From: Calycina herbarum
Taxonomy: Eukaryota; Ascomycota; Leotiomycetes; Helotiales; Pezizellaceae
Assembly: GCA_001414485.1 (NCBI GenBank)
Contig: LLEY01000228.1
Coordinates: forward strand, 16,571-80,570
Direction: 5' to 3'
DNA: 64,000 nt
Shown piece by piece: positions 9,696-18,603 of the stretch; positions within the stretch are counted from its first letter, which is position 1, and the number at the start of each line of letters is the position of its first letter. The notes under the pieces were generated by a model. It made no database searches, was not told where the DNA came from, and was given only the letters and a program-made list of their open reading frames with translations. The translations under genes and the position numbers were made by a program.

Positions 9696-11515
9696 TGGGC
9701 GGGAATAATGACTTTATGATGATGCATTTCGAATACGGATGGGAAAAGGAAGACCTCGGCGTAGGTTGGGCTGTATATTGGGAAACAAGCTTTGCAATTT
9801 AGAAATTACATTTCCTGGGCCTAGGGACATGGAGGATTGAGGCTTTTGCTGAATTTGCTAAGATTGCTGGATTGTAAATAAGAAAGTGCCAGACTGCCTC
9901 TTTTACCACACTATATTTCTCTATTTTTTGGGGGTCCTCATTTTGTTCGCTCTTTTTCTGTTCTTGGGGTTTCAACAAGAAATCCGAGGCTTCTAAATGT
10001 CCGGAATTTGATGAAGGGCAGCCCAACTTCCTGGAACCACTTGGACGGAAATCTCCCTATCTGTGCCTGCGGGGGAAACGTTCACTCACTAGAACGAAGG
10101 ATTTTAGTCGTATGCGGAGCAGGTCGTGCCTTTCCGTCTTGGGGGTCTGGGTGCTGTCTGCTGGTACTGAATCAAGATGGTAAGAACGACCTTGGCCGTT
10201 GGTTGACTGGCTTGCTGGGTCGAGGTTTAGGAGGAAGGAACGACCTGTCTCGACCCTTCTCTACCTTCAAGAACCTGGGACTAGCTTTTGGTCACCCGCG
10301 GACTAAATCGTACCTTCCCTTATATGTTCTCTCTGTAAGATGGAAGAAGGAAGGGGCGACCTTAAGGTGGTCAGTCGTTGGTTGAGGTTAAGCCAGAGAA
10401 GGAACGACCCGCCTTGCCTCAACTCGACCCTAAAGTTAGGCCTAGAAATCCGGGCTGGGAGTGTAACGATTGCTTGGCTTGGACTATTGATTAGTCTTGA
10501 GTCGATTGGTTGGGAAAGAGTGGATTTATGTTTTGACTTGTTGGGTATGGTCTTGATATTTTAGATGACGATGGGGGGAGTTGGATTCTTTTTGTCGAGA
10601 TATTGCTTTTCATAGGGGATTGCTAGGTGGAGGTATAGAAATGAGGAGTAAGAGAGTAAGAGAAGAAAATGAATATAGGCAGAAAGTGAGGAGATGTGGA
10701 AGTGACGATGCGAGATAAAAGGAGGAAATGAAGAGGTGAGAGAAAAAGAGTAGGAAAATAAGGAAGTGAGAATTAGAGAGTGCTGAAGGGTGGTTAGGTA
10801 AGAAGTAGATAGAGGCCCCCGGCATCGCTCCTTCCCTCTCCCATGCTCGTACCGTGTTTAGGCAATTTGGTTTGGCAAGTTAAGGCGAGCCGTCCAGGTC
10901 GAGATCCAAGATCGCTCCTTCCTTCCTCAAACCCCTCCCTGGACTTGGGGGCGGCTCGATGGAATAAGCAGTGGAGAGGGAAGGCGCGACCCTTTATACC
11001 ATGCCTTACCTACCTAGGTGTATTTCTTGTTGTCCAAAACGTGGTGCGGGGGTAACGTCTGTCTTGGTTGGTGAAGGAAGAGGGAGATTGAAAGATGTTT
11101 GAAAGCTGGGTTGGGAAAAGTAAGTAAGGTTATAGATTTACTTACTTTTGATAAAGTGAGTATTATTTCAAAGGTGCTTCAAGTGGACAGGTCCGAAGTA
11201 TCCCCCGATTCCGATGTCAGCCCGAGTGGATCCAACGAATCATTTTGTACGCGCCGCATATGATTTCCTTTTTGTATGCTCATTCAAAATCATCAGTGTT
11301 CTCATGCTCTATATCGAGGATTAGAATGCATGTGGTTTCTTGAAGAAAACTCGGTAATGAGTCATGCGGACAGAATGGATGTATCCACATTGAAAGCGGT
11401 ACGGCGCAGGCTTACTTACTTTCAATTTGGTAGATAGAGATAAATAAGGAGGCGCCAAGTTCGATCTTTTCGCTCTTTGCCTCGTTTTCTATCGTTTGAA
11501 GGGTAATCAGTTATC
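9696..11515. other. Non-coding stretch with degenerate short repeats
   Basis: No gene is supported in these 1.8 kb. Between about 10,090 and 11,000 the words AAGGAACGACC, GGCGACC and GGTCGAGG recur in several imperfect direct and inverted copies; two longer copies lie at 10,220-10,260 and 10,375-10,430. From 10,618 to 10,815 the plus strand is strongly purine-rich. Near 11,116 there is a perfect short hairpin. The bases just before 11,516 are the promoter of the beta-propeller gene. Confidence 0.5.
11116..11149. repeat. 12-bp inverted repeat (hairpin)
   Basis: AAAAGTAAGTAA at 11,116-11,127 is the perfect reverse complement of TTACTTACTTTT at 11,138-11,149, with a ten-base loop. A further CTTACTTACTTTC copy lies at about 11,411-11,423, upstream of the beta-propeller gene. 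Function unknown. Confidence 0.7.
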
Positions 11516-12511
11516 ATGCTCCGTTCATTTCTTTTCTTTATTGCACTTCTCTCAGCACTCGCTATGCCAAGTCCAACGGCAAATGCAGTCTCAACTCGAG
11601 AGGTTTCCTCACGTACAATTTATCAATTCTCAAGAATCCCAACGTGGATAGAAAACATCCGTCCCCGTCAAAACGGTCAACTCCTCATCACACTCCTCAC
11701 GAGTCCCGATGTCTACCTCATCGATCCTTCTTCTAACACAAACTCGACATCGAAACTTCTTCACTCTTTTCCCAAAATCGCACTCCTAGGAATCACAGAA
11801 GTAAAACCAGATGTTTTTTACATCGCAGCTGGGAATTACTCTCTCACTGCCGGACTGACGAACGGTTCTTTCTCGTTCTACTCTCTAGATCTTACTTCCT
11901 ATGATTCGGCGACCAATACAGGTGCTGAATCGAAAGAAATTGCTAGTTTTCCGGAGAGTAGGGTTTTCAATGGGATGGATACTTTGGATATTGGGAAAGG
12001 TCTTATCCTCATCGGCGATTCCATGGCTGGTGTTGTATGGCTTCTCAATGTTTACACGGGAGAGAAGAGGATCTTTTTAAGTGAACCGGAGATGGCTCCT
12101 CCTCTTCCTCCAGCTTCCCAAACGGGAGTCAATGGGATCAAAGCTTTGAGAGATGGGGAGAAGGTGTGGATATATTTCTCCAACACGCAGAAGAAGACTT
12201 TTTGTCGGGTTCCGGTTTCGCTTGATACTTTGGAGAAAGTTGGACTGGTGGAGGTCTTGAATGAGGGAACTAGTTTCGATGATTTTGTTTTGGATGGAGA
12301 AAACGGAGTAGCATATTTGGCTGCTGGGACGGGGAATCAACTTGTTAGTGTGCCGTTGGAGGGGGGTGGGGCCAGTGTTGTACTTGAGGGCGTGGTTGGT
12401 GCTACGAGTGTGGCTTTGGGGAAGGGAGAGGTGTGTGTTGTTACTTCTGGGCTTAATGCGAGTAGTGGGTTTGTGGAAGGTGGAAAGGTTGTTGGTGTTA
12501 ATATTTGTTGA
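11516..12511 (+). CDS. Secreted SMP-30/gluconolactonase-like beta-propeller protein
   Basis: A single exon of 331 codons. Residues 1-24 form a signal peptide (hydrophobic FLFFIALLSALAM, then small residues before a likely cleavage near Ala24). The mature part shows repeated propeller-type strands: LLITLLTSPDVYLIDP, VWLLNVYTGEKRIF, VWIYFSNTQKKTFCRVPV and GVAYLAAGTGNQLVSVPL. Overall it resembles the six-bladed SMP-30/gluconolactonase-like secreted proteins common in ascomycetes. Possible N-glycosylation sites (NYS, NGS, NAS) fit secretion. Substrate is unknown, and no biosynthetic cluster genes lie beside it. ATG is chosen because it starts the signal peptide; upstream sequence is low in coding character. 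Confidence 0.75.
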   Translation: MLRSFLFFIALLSALAMPSPTANAVSTREVSSRTIYQFSRIPTWIENIRPRQNGQLLITLLTSPDVYLIDPSSNTNSTSKLLHSFPKIALLGITEVKPDVFYIAAGNYSLTAGLTNGSFSFYSLDLTSYDSATNTGAESKEIASFPESRVFNGMDTLDIGKGLILIGDSMAGVVWLLNVYTGEKRIFLSEPEMAPPLPPASQTGVNGIKALRDGEKVWIYFSNTQKKTFCRVPVSLDTLEKVGLVEVLNEGTSFDDFVLDGENGVAYLAAGTGNQLVSVPLEGGGASVVLEGVVGATSVALGKGEVCVVTSGLNASSGFVEGGKVVGVNIC

Positions 12512-13743
12512 TTGAAGGCGATGGTGGAAGGGAGTACATAATTCGTCGACTTTTGAGGTAAACTCGAAGAGAAACGAAAATGGTTGAGGGGTCGCAGGTG
12601 GCATTGGGAACTCCTGGGCGCAGGGAACCTTTGAAAAAGAAAAGGAAGTATTAATATCGGTTTAAGCGATCAGCAAAAGAAATCTTTGCTAACGTCCGTC
12701 CCTGCGTCGAGAGACGCACCCTGTTACGAGACAAACCTATAGTTTAGAAATCACAAAAATTTTCTTAGGAAGTCTACGGAGTGATTATTAATATATCGCT
12801 TGCTTTAACTAATTTTCCTTGAGGAGACCACTCAGCAACAAGAAAAAGTTTATAGTTGATCATGCTATCGATGATTTCAATCACGTCACTAGTCGTCGCT
12901 TCCGCTATTCCCCCCTGCTTAATCGCGACCATGTGAGTCTTTTCAAAATTCGGAGCACTTAGGAGAAGCTTCTATGAAGAAAGAATGTGGCTCCAAATTT
13001 TCAAGATACTCAGAGAGGAAAATAATGCTGTCCGGGAGTTACGCCGTGCGAGGAAAGGGATATAAACGCCACATGTTTTAGCATGAGGGTTTAGTGCTTA
13101 GTAATATGCATTGGCGTAATTTCAATATACTGTATTCAAGTCCGGGCTCGGTATATTTTACTCAGTCACTATTCTCAAGCATGGCCATGTGTGGCGTCAA
13201 GGCAGGTTTCTCGTAGGCAGCTGCGCGGCAGCATGCAGGTGCCTGGGCACTGGAGCGCTGTCTCGTCTCCTCTACAACATCATCGCGAGGATATGATAAT
13301 ATGGACAAAGCCTATTAAGTAAGGCAAATTATACTGGTCTATTGTAATGATATTGGTTGATTAATGTGTATATGCCCTCACCGGTGGGTGTCAGAATTCG
13401 TGGGACACAACAACCTTTAAATTACGTAATCAAGAAAACCAAAAATGCTGAGATATCATACCTTAATAATAAATGCTCTTTAAATCGTTCAAATGGACAC
13501 CAATACGCCCGTTCAAAATAGTGAAGACACGCCAGATCGTGAAATACACCACCGCGAAGCTACTACTACTAGGAAAATACTGTTTAATGAAATAGATTGA
13601 CTAAAAAGAGGAAAGTGTCTCGAAGAGACGAAGCTATTTAACCTTATAATACAAACGACCACCACTTACTAAAATATCAAAACAGTTACAGGCACCATTC
13701 CCTTACAAGATCTTGGAGCTGCTTATAAAAATCATGTTCCGTA
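12512..13743. other. Non-coding stretch with one dispersed repeat
   Basis: I see no gene here. The only recognisable item is a segment at 12,688-12,740 that recurs inverted at 56,524-56,575. The rest is unique-looking and slightly AT-rich, with the 3' flank of the TPR-CHAT pseudogene at its right end. A short ATG frame at about 13,494-13,600 has no support. Confidence 0.5.
12688..12740 (+). repeat. Dispersed ~52-bp repeat, copy 1
   Basis: The core GTCGAGAGACGCACC and the flanking CTAACGT and ACGAGACAAACC words are found, reverse-complemented, at 56,524-56,575 on the far side of the transposon island. About four-fifths of positions match by eye. No terminal repeats or target duplications were recognised. 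Confidence 0.65.
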
Positions 13744-16092
13744 TTAATAGCCCTTACGCTCTCTATAATGCACAAATTGCGCCCAGTTTAATAGCTGTTT
13801 CCGGTTTTTCGCTCGCGCCTCTACAACACTTCTATGGAGTGCCTCTGCAATACCCCGACTCTCAAGATGCATCTTGCATTCTTTTATAAACGACGAATAA
13901 AAGCCACAAGCGACCTCTACGCAAACTCCATCTACTGATGGCCATAAGCATCCGATCACGTGTGGAAAGCCTGCAACTTGGAAGCCGCTGACTACGTGGA
14001 TCGCTTCGTTAGCCAACCTGACGGCTTTGTTCTCGGCTGTGGAGCAAGCAGAGAGGTAGGCCAGTTGAGCATGCTGTAAGTTGATTTCCGAGAGATCATG
14101 CATAGTTAGCATGTCCTGTATATTACTCCTGGATTTGTCTTTCCGCTGCAATATCAATCCACTATCCGATGGATCAATAGGGTTTGTCAAGCCATGGTAG
14201 GCGAAGTGGGCAATATTGCAATCTTTTACACTATGGATAACAGCTTCTGCGCTAGGCTGCTTAATTTCTTCCACAGTTATAAAATATCGTAGTATTTCTA
14301 TAACCCTCCTTTTCTTGTTACAGACCCTGGGAAGTTCTATCATGCCTGGAGTTACCGACATCGTGGCAAACAGAGCTTTCAATTGTAAACTCATATAGAC
14401 GGAGCATCGGGACATTGAGTAAAAGAGAGCCTTGATAGATGGTGTGTATGAAGAGATGATGTGACTGAATGTGTTCTCGGCCGAGCCTAGAGAATGATCC
14501 CCTGCTGCGTGAAAAGGCATTGAACTTGCAAGACCCGTTCTAATCCACCATATCCTTGAGAAGTATTCAATTGACACGCTCTTTGTACAGCTAATGGCAT
14601 CTAGGACGTGCTTTACGCATACCTTCTACAGCCACTTCAAGAACTCCAAGTATTCTTTATTTCTTGCCCCACGTTCACCTTTGAGGCCATGCCACTTTTT
14701 ATTATTCCAGATCTTTGCATCAGCTGCAGAAAGGGTCGGAAGACGTATCGTACGAATGCTAGTCGGCGAAACAATAATGGCGTCGCTACGTAGTTGACTT
14801 ACATTGACGACAACAATGTTCCTACTAACAGCACATGCTTGTATTGATTCGATGCTTTGGGCTGCTATAAACAACTCTTGGCCAGGCAAGCCTTGAATTG
14901 ACTGGATATATATCTCGGGCTGTTTAGCGGCAGAACGACGCTGCTGCGCGGCGAAAATTCGATCTGATTCAGTACTCGAGTGGTTAGAACGAGCATTAAC
15001 AATGTCGCGAAGGTTCTTAAACTTTTTCGCCAGCTCCGGATGAGCCTTTATCAAGGACGATAGATCACTCCAATTATCGATCATCTGGCCTAAAATGACT
15101 GCGCGACCTTTTTCTAGGTACTGAAGTGCGATTTCTGGGCCTCGCTCCTGAAGAAGTATTCCGCATACGTCGGCAGCAATGCCTGCAAATCTTGACACAA
15201 CATGTTATCTGTCGTTGCGATCCAAAGACCGGGCAGTGATAGTTGGGAGAAGATCTATGGCTGAAACTGCGATTTCTGCAACCTCGTTGAACTGTTTTAG
15301 ATTGGACAGTAGTTTGAGGCATCGACTTGCCGTATAGATGCGAGGGAACGGTGCGGAACAATAGGAGGTCCAAGAACAGCGAAAAACTTGATATTCCTCC
15401 TCGAGGTCGGCCATCTCTCCTGTCCGCTCGTACCGCCTCCCAAGCCTGTTACCAAGGTTGTTTAACCTACCTGCTAGGTCGGAGTGGTCTTGAGGTGTCG
15501 ATACGACTGCTTGTCGAGCTATTTGGATGGCCTCCTCGAGGTCGGCCATCTCTCCTGTCTGCTCGTGCCGCCTCCCAAGCCAGGTACTAAGGTTGTTTAA
15601 CCTACCTGCTAGGTCGGAGTGGTCTTGAGGTGTCGATGCGACTGCTTGTCGAGCTATTTGGATGGCCTCCTCGAGGTCGGCCATCTTTCCTATCTGCTTG
15701 TACCGCCTCCCAAGCCTGTTACCAAGGTTGTTTAACCTACCTGCTAGGTCAGAGTGGTCTTGAGGTATCGATGCGACTGCTTGTCGAGCTATTTGGATAG
15801 CCTTCTCGAGGTCGGCCATGTCTCTTGTCCTCTCGTACCGGCTTTCTAGAAATATCCCAAGGATGTTCAGGAAACCATTCGTGATCTCAGGATTGTTGTC
15901 CTCATAACGTACAGACACCCGGGCAAGGCTGATGGCCATATCGATTTGCTCTTTGATCCCATTCGGAGTATACTCCTTGTACATCTCGATTGCCAGTATC
16001 GATGCTATCTTGCCAGGTTCGACATCTTTCATTTCCAACTCCTCCGCTAGATGTGCCAGGAAAGTGTCGATGTCCTCTTGATGATCTTCCAT
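13744..16092 (-). pseudogene. TPR-CHAT (caspase-like) protein gene with two nonsense mutations
   Basis: A single frame of 783 codons runs on the minus strand, interrupted only by TAA at 15,205-15,207 and TAG at 14,626-14,628; homologous-looking sequence continues in frame across both. The N-terminal part has 45-residue TPR-type repeats (ADLEEAIQIARQAVASTPQD, then LAGRLNNLGNRLGRRYERTG). The C-terminal CHAT domain shows the expected catalytic pair: His in AHFAYHGLTNP and Cys in LAYLSACSTAENK, and ends with the typical VVSGFQVAGFPHVIGCLWPS. CHAT proteins are clan CD cysteine peptidases; TPR-CHAT versions are common in fungi. Both stops can be explained as C-to-T changes in CpA context (CAA to TAA; TGG to TAG by change on the other strand), the RIP context, 1.5-3 kb from the RIP-damaged island. 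It lies head-to-head with a candidate gasdermin-like gene. Read-through or assembly error is possible but less likely. Confidence 0.85.
15401..15860 (-). repeat. 135-bp tandem repeats encoding TPR units
   Basis: The word TCGAGGTCGGCCAT recurs at 15,401, 15,536, 15,671 and 15,806, exactly 135 bases apart, equal to 45 codons. The two inner copies are highly similar in DNA, indicating recent unit duplication or exchange. Such high identity is typical of fungal repeat-bearing NLR and CHAT proteins and also makes the segment a possible RIP target. Confidence 0.9.
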
Positions 16093-16225
16093 TCTGTCAA
16101 AGTGTACCTGTTATGAATGATTAATTGCAAAGTAGATCAAGTGTCTTTTGCATCGCCTTTTCAGCTGTCACTTAAGCCGCACTGCCAGCGCTTATCTTGT
16201 GGCTGTGCATCCAAGAAGTGTAAAA
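16093..16225. promoter_or_regulatory. Shared 133-bp divergent promoter
   Basis: The start codons of the TPR-CHAT gene (minus) and of the candidate gasdermin-like gene (plus) are only 133 bases apart, so both must be driven from this interval. The plus-strand ATG has A at -3 and an A-rich leader. No TATA box or factor site is claimed. Confidence 0.5.
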
Positions 16226-16982
16226 ATGACATCTATTCTTCTTCCCCACCAAGATTACCACGATCCTGCATACTCCTCTTCTCCAGCTAGCCCCGACGAT
16301 CAACCTTCGCGCGCACTATGGCGGCCTCGGCCGTGGGTCACGTACTTCGAACTTTTCTTCAGCACTGACGTCTTTGCTATCTGCTGGGTTTTCAAAACGC
16401 ACTAAATCGAGAGTTCGCGTTGAAACAAACCTGGTTCAAACCTACACATTACAAAATTCCACACAATGGTTTGAGAAGGCGGCATCCTCTGAAGAGAGTC
16501 GAAGCTGGTCGATTGATGAGGGCGACGATATATACTTTGTCGTAGGCTTCCATACCATCACAGATGCGCAGATCATCTATGAATCCGCAGAGGGTAATGA
16601 ATATACAGGGCGCCTTGGTCTGCCCGTTAGCATGTCACTGAATGCAGCGGGAGTGATAGCCCCTCTCGGAGACCTTGCTGATCCACAAGTCGGCGTTCAT
16701 CGTGGAAGTATAGGAGGGGTTATTGAACGTTTCAAGGCTCCTAGAGAGCAAATTTGTGGCTTTCAGTATCGGAAAGTTTGCTATCGTTGGTTGTCGAGCC
16801 GAAACATTGACAAGGCCACGCTAGCAAAGACACCGCGATGGTGGTTTGCTGCCGATCAATTGCGTAACGAGGAGGAAGGGGTTGAGGACATTCTTGAGGT
16901 GGAGATGACGGATCTAGGTCGGCTAGAAGGAGATTGGGATGAGGAGGTAGTAGATGATGAAACTCTTCTTCAACTTATGTAA
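16226..16982 (+). pseudogene. Candidate fungal gasdermin-like gene, broken by a frame shift
   Basis: Two overlapping open frames together cover about 250 codons. The first starts with ATG at 16,226, has a protein-like N terminus (WRPRPWVTYFELFFSTDVFA) and stops at 16,403-16,405. The second continues in another frame from about 16,390 to 16,982 with strand-like segments (YFVVGFHTITDAQI, RLGLPVSMSLNAAG), a basic middle (REQICGFQYRKVCYRW) and an acidic C-terminal tail. No GT-AG pair of normal size joins them, so a small indel or a base-call error is likely. Size, alternating polar/apolar strands, acidic tail and head-to-head pairing with a CHAT protease fit fungal gasdermins, pore-forming cell-death proteins often encoded next to their activating protease. 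The family call is an inference without a database match; it could be another HET-associated family. Confidence 0.45.
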
Positions 16983-16998
16983 GCTAGGGACATATTGT

Positions 16999-17040
16999 GA
17001 TGGAATATGGGATGGAATATAGGATGGAATATGGGATGGA
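16999..17040 (+). repeat. 12-bp minisatellite, 3.5 copies
   Basis: GATGGAATATGG is repeated three and a half times with one change, directly behind the stop codon of the candidate gasdermin-like gene. Confidence 0.9.
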
Positions 17041-17218
17041 TGTGAGAGGAAGGTACGGATGTGGAATGTGGAATGGATTTGTCAAATAGCTTCGTTCCTT
17101 TAGAACTCTTTGAAGATTCGTAGTTAATCTATTTCATTGAACCGTACTGTCCTTGACGCACATTCTCACAATTAGGACTTTCGTTGCGACCTAGTTTTTA
17201 GAATGAGCTACAACGCCA

Positions 17219-17638
17219 ATGTCTGCTAATTGCTCGTTCGCAATCTCTTGTTCTAAGGTTGCTTTCCTAATACTGGAGTTGGTTAGCAGTCGATTGCTAC
17301 ATGAAATAATTCATACCTTAGGCGTATCTCCGCACTCGAGAGCAAGCTATGTCGAAGTACCGATGCCAGTTGCGAATAGCTTAACGAGAAATCAGGATAG
17401 ACATGCGTCTTTTTCACCTGTGTCAGCTGAATTCTTTGGCAGCAAATCCACTTTCGGTGACCTATACAGAGCATATGGACACCTTGCAGCAGGCAAGGCG
17501 ACTCAAAATCCTTCCCGTCAAACAAACCAAACTTTTATTTATGTCTTTCACCCAGGATTGATCCTCACCAAATATATTTGGTTACTACAGTACAACTCGG
17601 AGTATATCGGGAGAACGGAATTTTTCGGTAAGGATTAG
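17219..17638 (+). CDS. Hypothetical short ORF next to the transposon island
   Basis: An ATG frame of 139 codons ends 24 bases before the first transposon. I recognise no domain. The composition (Ser-rich middle, RHASFSPVSAEFFGSKSTFG) is neither typical of a membrane nor a secreted protein. It may be coding, a piece of a gene cut by the insertion, or chance; no splice-supported extension was found. The sequence itself is not RIP-like, so the border of heavy mutation lies at the transposon edge. Confidence 0.25.
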   Translation: MSANCSFAISCSKVAFLILELVSSRLLHEIIHTLGVSPHSRASYVEVPMPVANSLTRNQDRHASFSPVSAEFFGSKSTFGDLYRAYGHLAAGKATQNPSRQTNQTFIYVFHPGLILTKYIWLLQYNSEYIGRTEFFGKD

Positions 17639-17661
17639 CAGTCCGCCACTTACAGCCACAT

Positions 17662-18122
17662 TGTAACGAAACTCAAACGAACTAAACAAAGATGACTAAG
17701 TCTCGAAGGTTAGTATACAGGTAAGAAGTACAGATGCGCCGGGTTGTTTACTTAGAAGTAAACTCGTTACTTATATCAAAGATATTAAATAAGATAATAA
17801 GATTAATAACTAAAGTTAAACACGAAGCTTCTATCTAATAGCAGACGTGCCAGTCTTATATAGAACCTTCGTTTATATTAGAGTCCTACTTAGTAGGAGT
17901 TCCGAAGATAGAGTCTAACTCTATTTCCAAGGCTCCTTAAAACTAGACTCTATTACCTAACTACTCTTAACCAAGTTACGTAATATAACTGTAATAAGAT
18001 CCTAGGATTATATATCCTACTATATCTAATCCTTTCTTCTTTCTAGAGTTATAATAGTACTCGTCTTATTAGAGCGCCGCCTAGACTTCACTTTATTATA
18101 TACTAGTATATAATTTGTAACA
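17662..18122 (-). repeat. 3' LTR of E2 (461 bp)
   Basis: On the minus strand it runs from TGTTACAAATTATA to TTTCGTTACA (TG...CA). It shares its outer parts with the LTRs of E1, E3 and E5 but has its own central block. The left end contacts non-repetitive DNA and retains CpA sites. Confidence 0.9.
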
Positions 18123-18137
18123 CTATCCCCTTCTTAG
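18123..18137 (-). other. E2 polypurine tract, interrupted by E1
   Basis: On the minus strand CTAAGAAGGGGATAG abuts the 3' LTR, the same polypurine tract that precedes the 3' LTR of E1 and E5. E1 inserted at its upstream edge, duplicating CTTAG. Confidence 0.9.
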
Positions 18138-18572
18138 TGTCACGAATCACGTGCACACGTGATGAGTAAAGACCAGGCGGCGTCCTAACAGGTTAAGCAC
18201 TATCGGAATACTCTTATAGTAGATAGGGATCGGTTAGGTTAGCTAAGCGATCCAGGGATTTCTTTTGGTTATAATCACGTGATAAGAGTTCGCTAGACGG
18301 GGCGACAGGTCTAGCAGTCTAGCAGCGACGGAGCGACCAAGCTAGCAGGCTAGCACGAGGAAGGAAGCACCTATATAGGACTGGCACATCTGCTATTAGA
18401 TAGGAGCTTCGTACTTAACTTTAGTTATTAATCTTATTATCTTATTTAACATCTTTGATATAAGTAACGAGTTTACTTCTAAGTAAACAACCCGGCGTAT
18501 CTGTACTTCTTACTTATATACTAACCTTCGAGACTTAGTCATCTTTGTTTAGTTCGTTTAAGTTTTATTATA
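18138..18572 (+). repeat. 5' LTR of E1 (435 bp)
   Basis: It starts TGTCACGAATCACGTG and ends TTTTATTATA, the RIP-altered form of TTTCGTTACA. It is equal in length to the 3' LTR, and differences are almost all C/T or G/A. Confidence 0.93.
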
Positions 18573-18603
18573 CTTTAAGCACCTGCTTAGAAGTTCAGTC
18601 GCT

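Noticed and set aside
12077..12604. 175-codon minus-strand ORF
   Set aside because: It is the shadow of the beta-propeller gene 3' end; composition follows the codon structure of the other strand.
13494..13600. Short ATG frame starting MDTNTPVQNSEDT
   Set aside because: It is 35 codons, with no recognised family; a link to a transposase N terminus was considered but could not be supported.
15401..15860. 135-bp repeats considered as a CRISPR-like or satellite array
   Set aside because: They are in-frame coding repeats of 45 codons giving TPR units; there are no spacers and the genome is eukaryotic.
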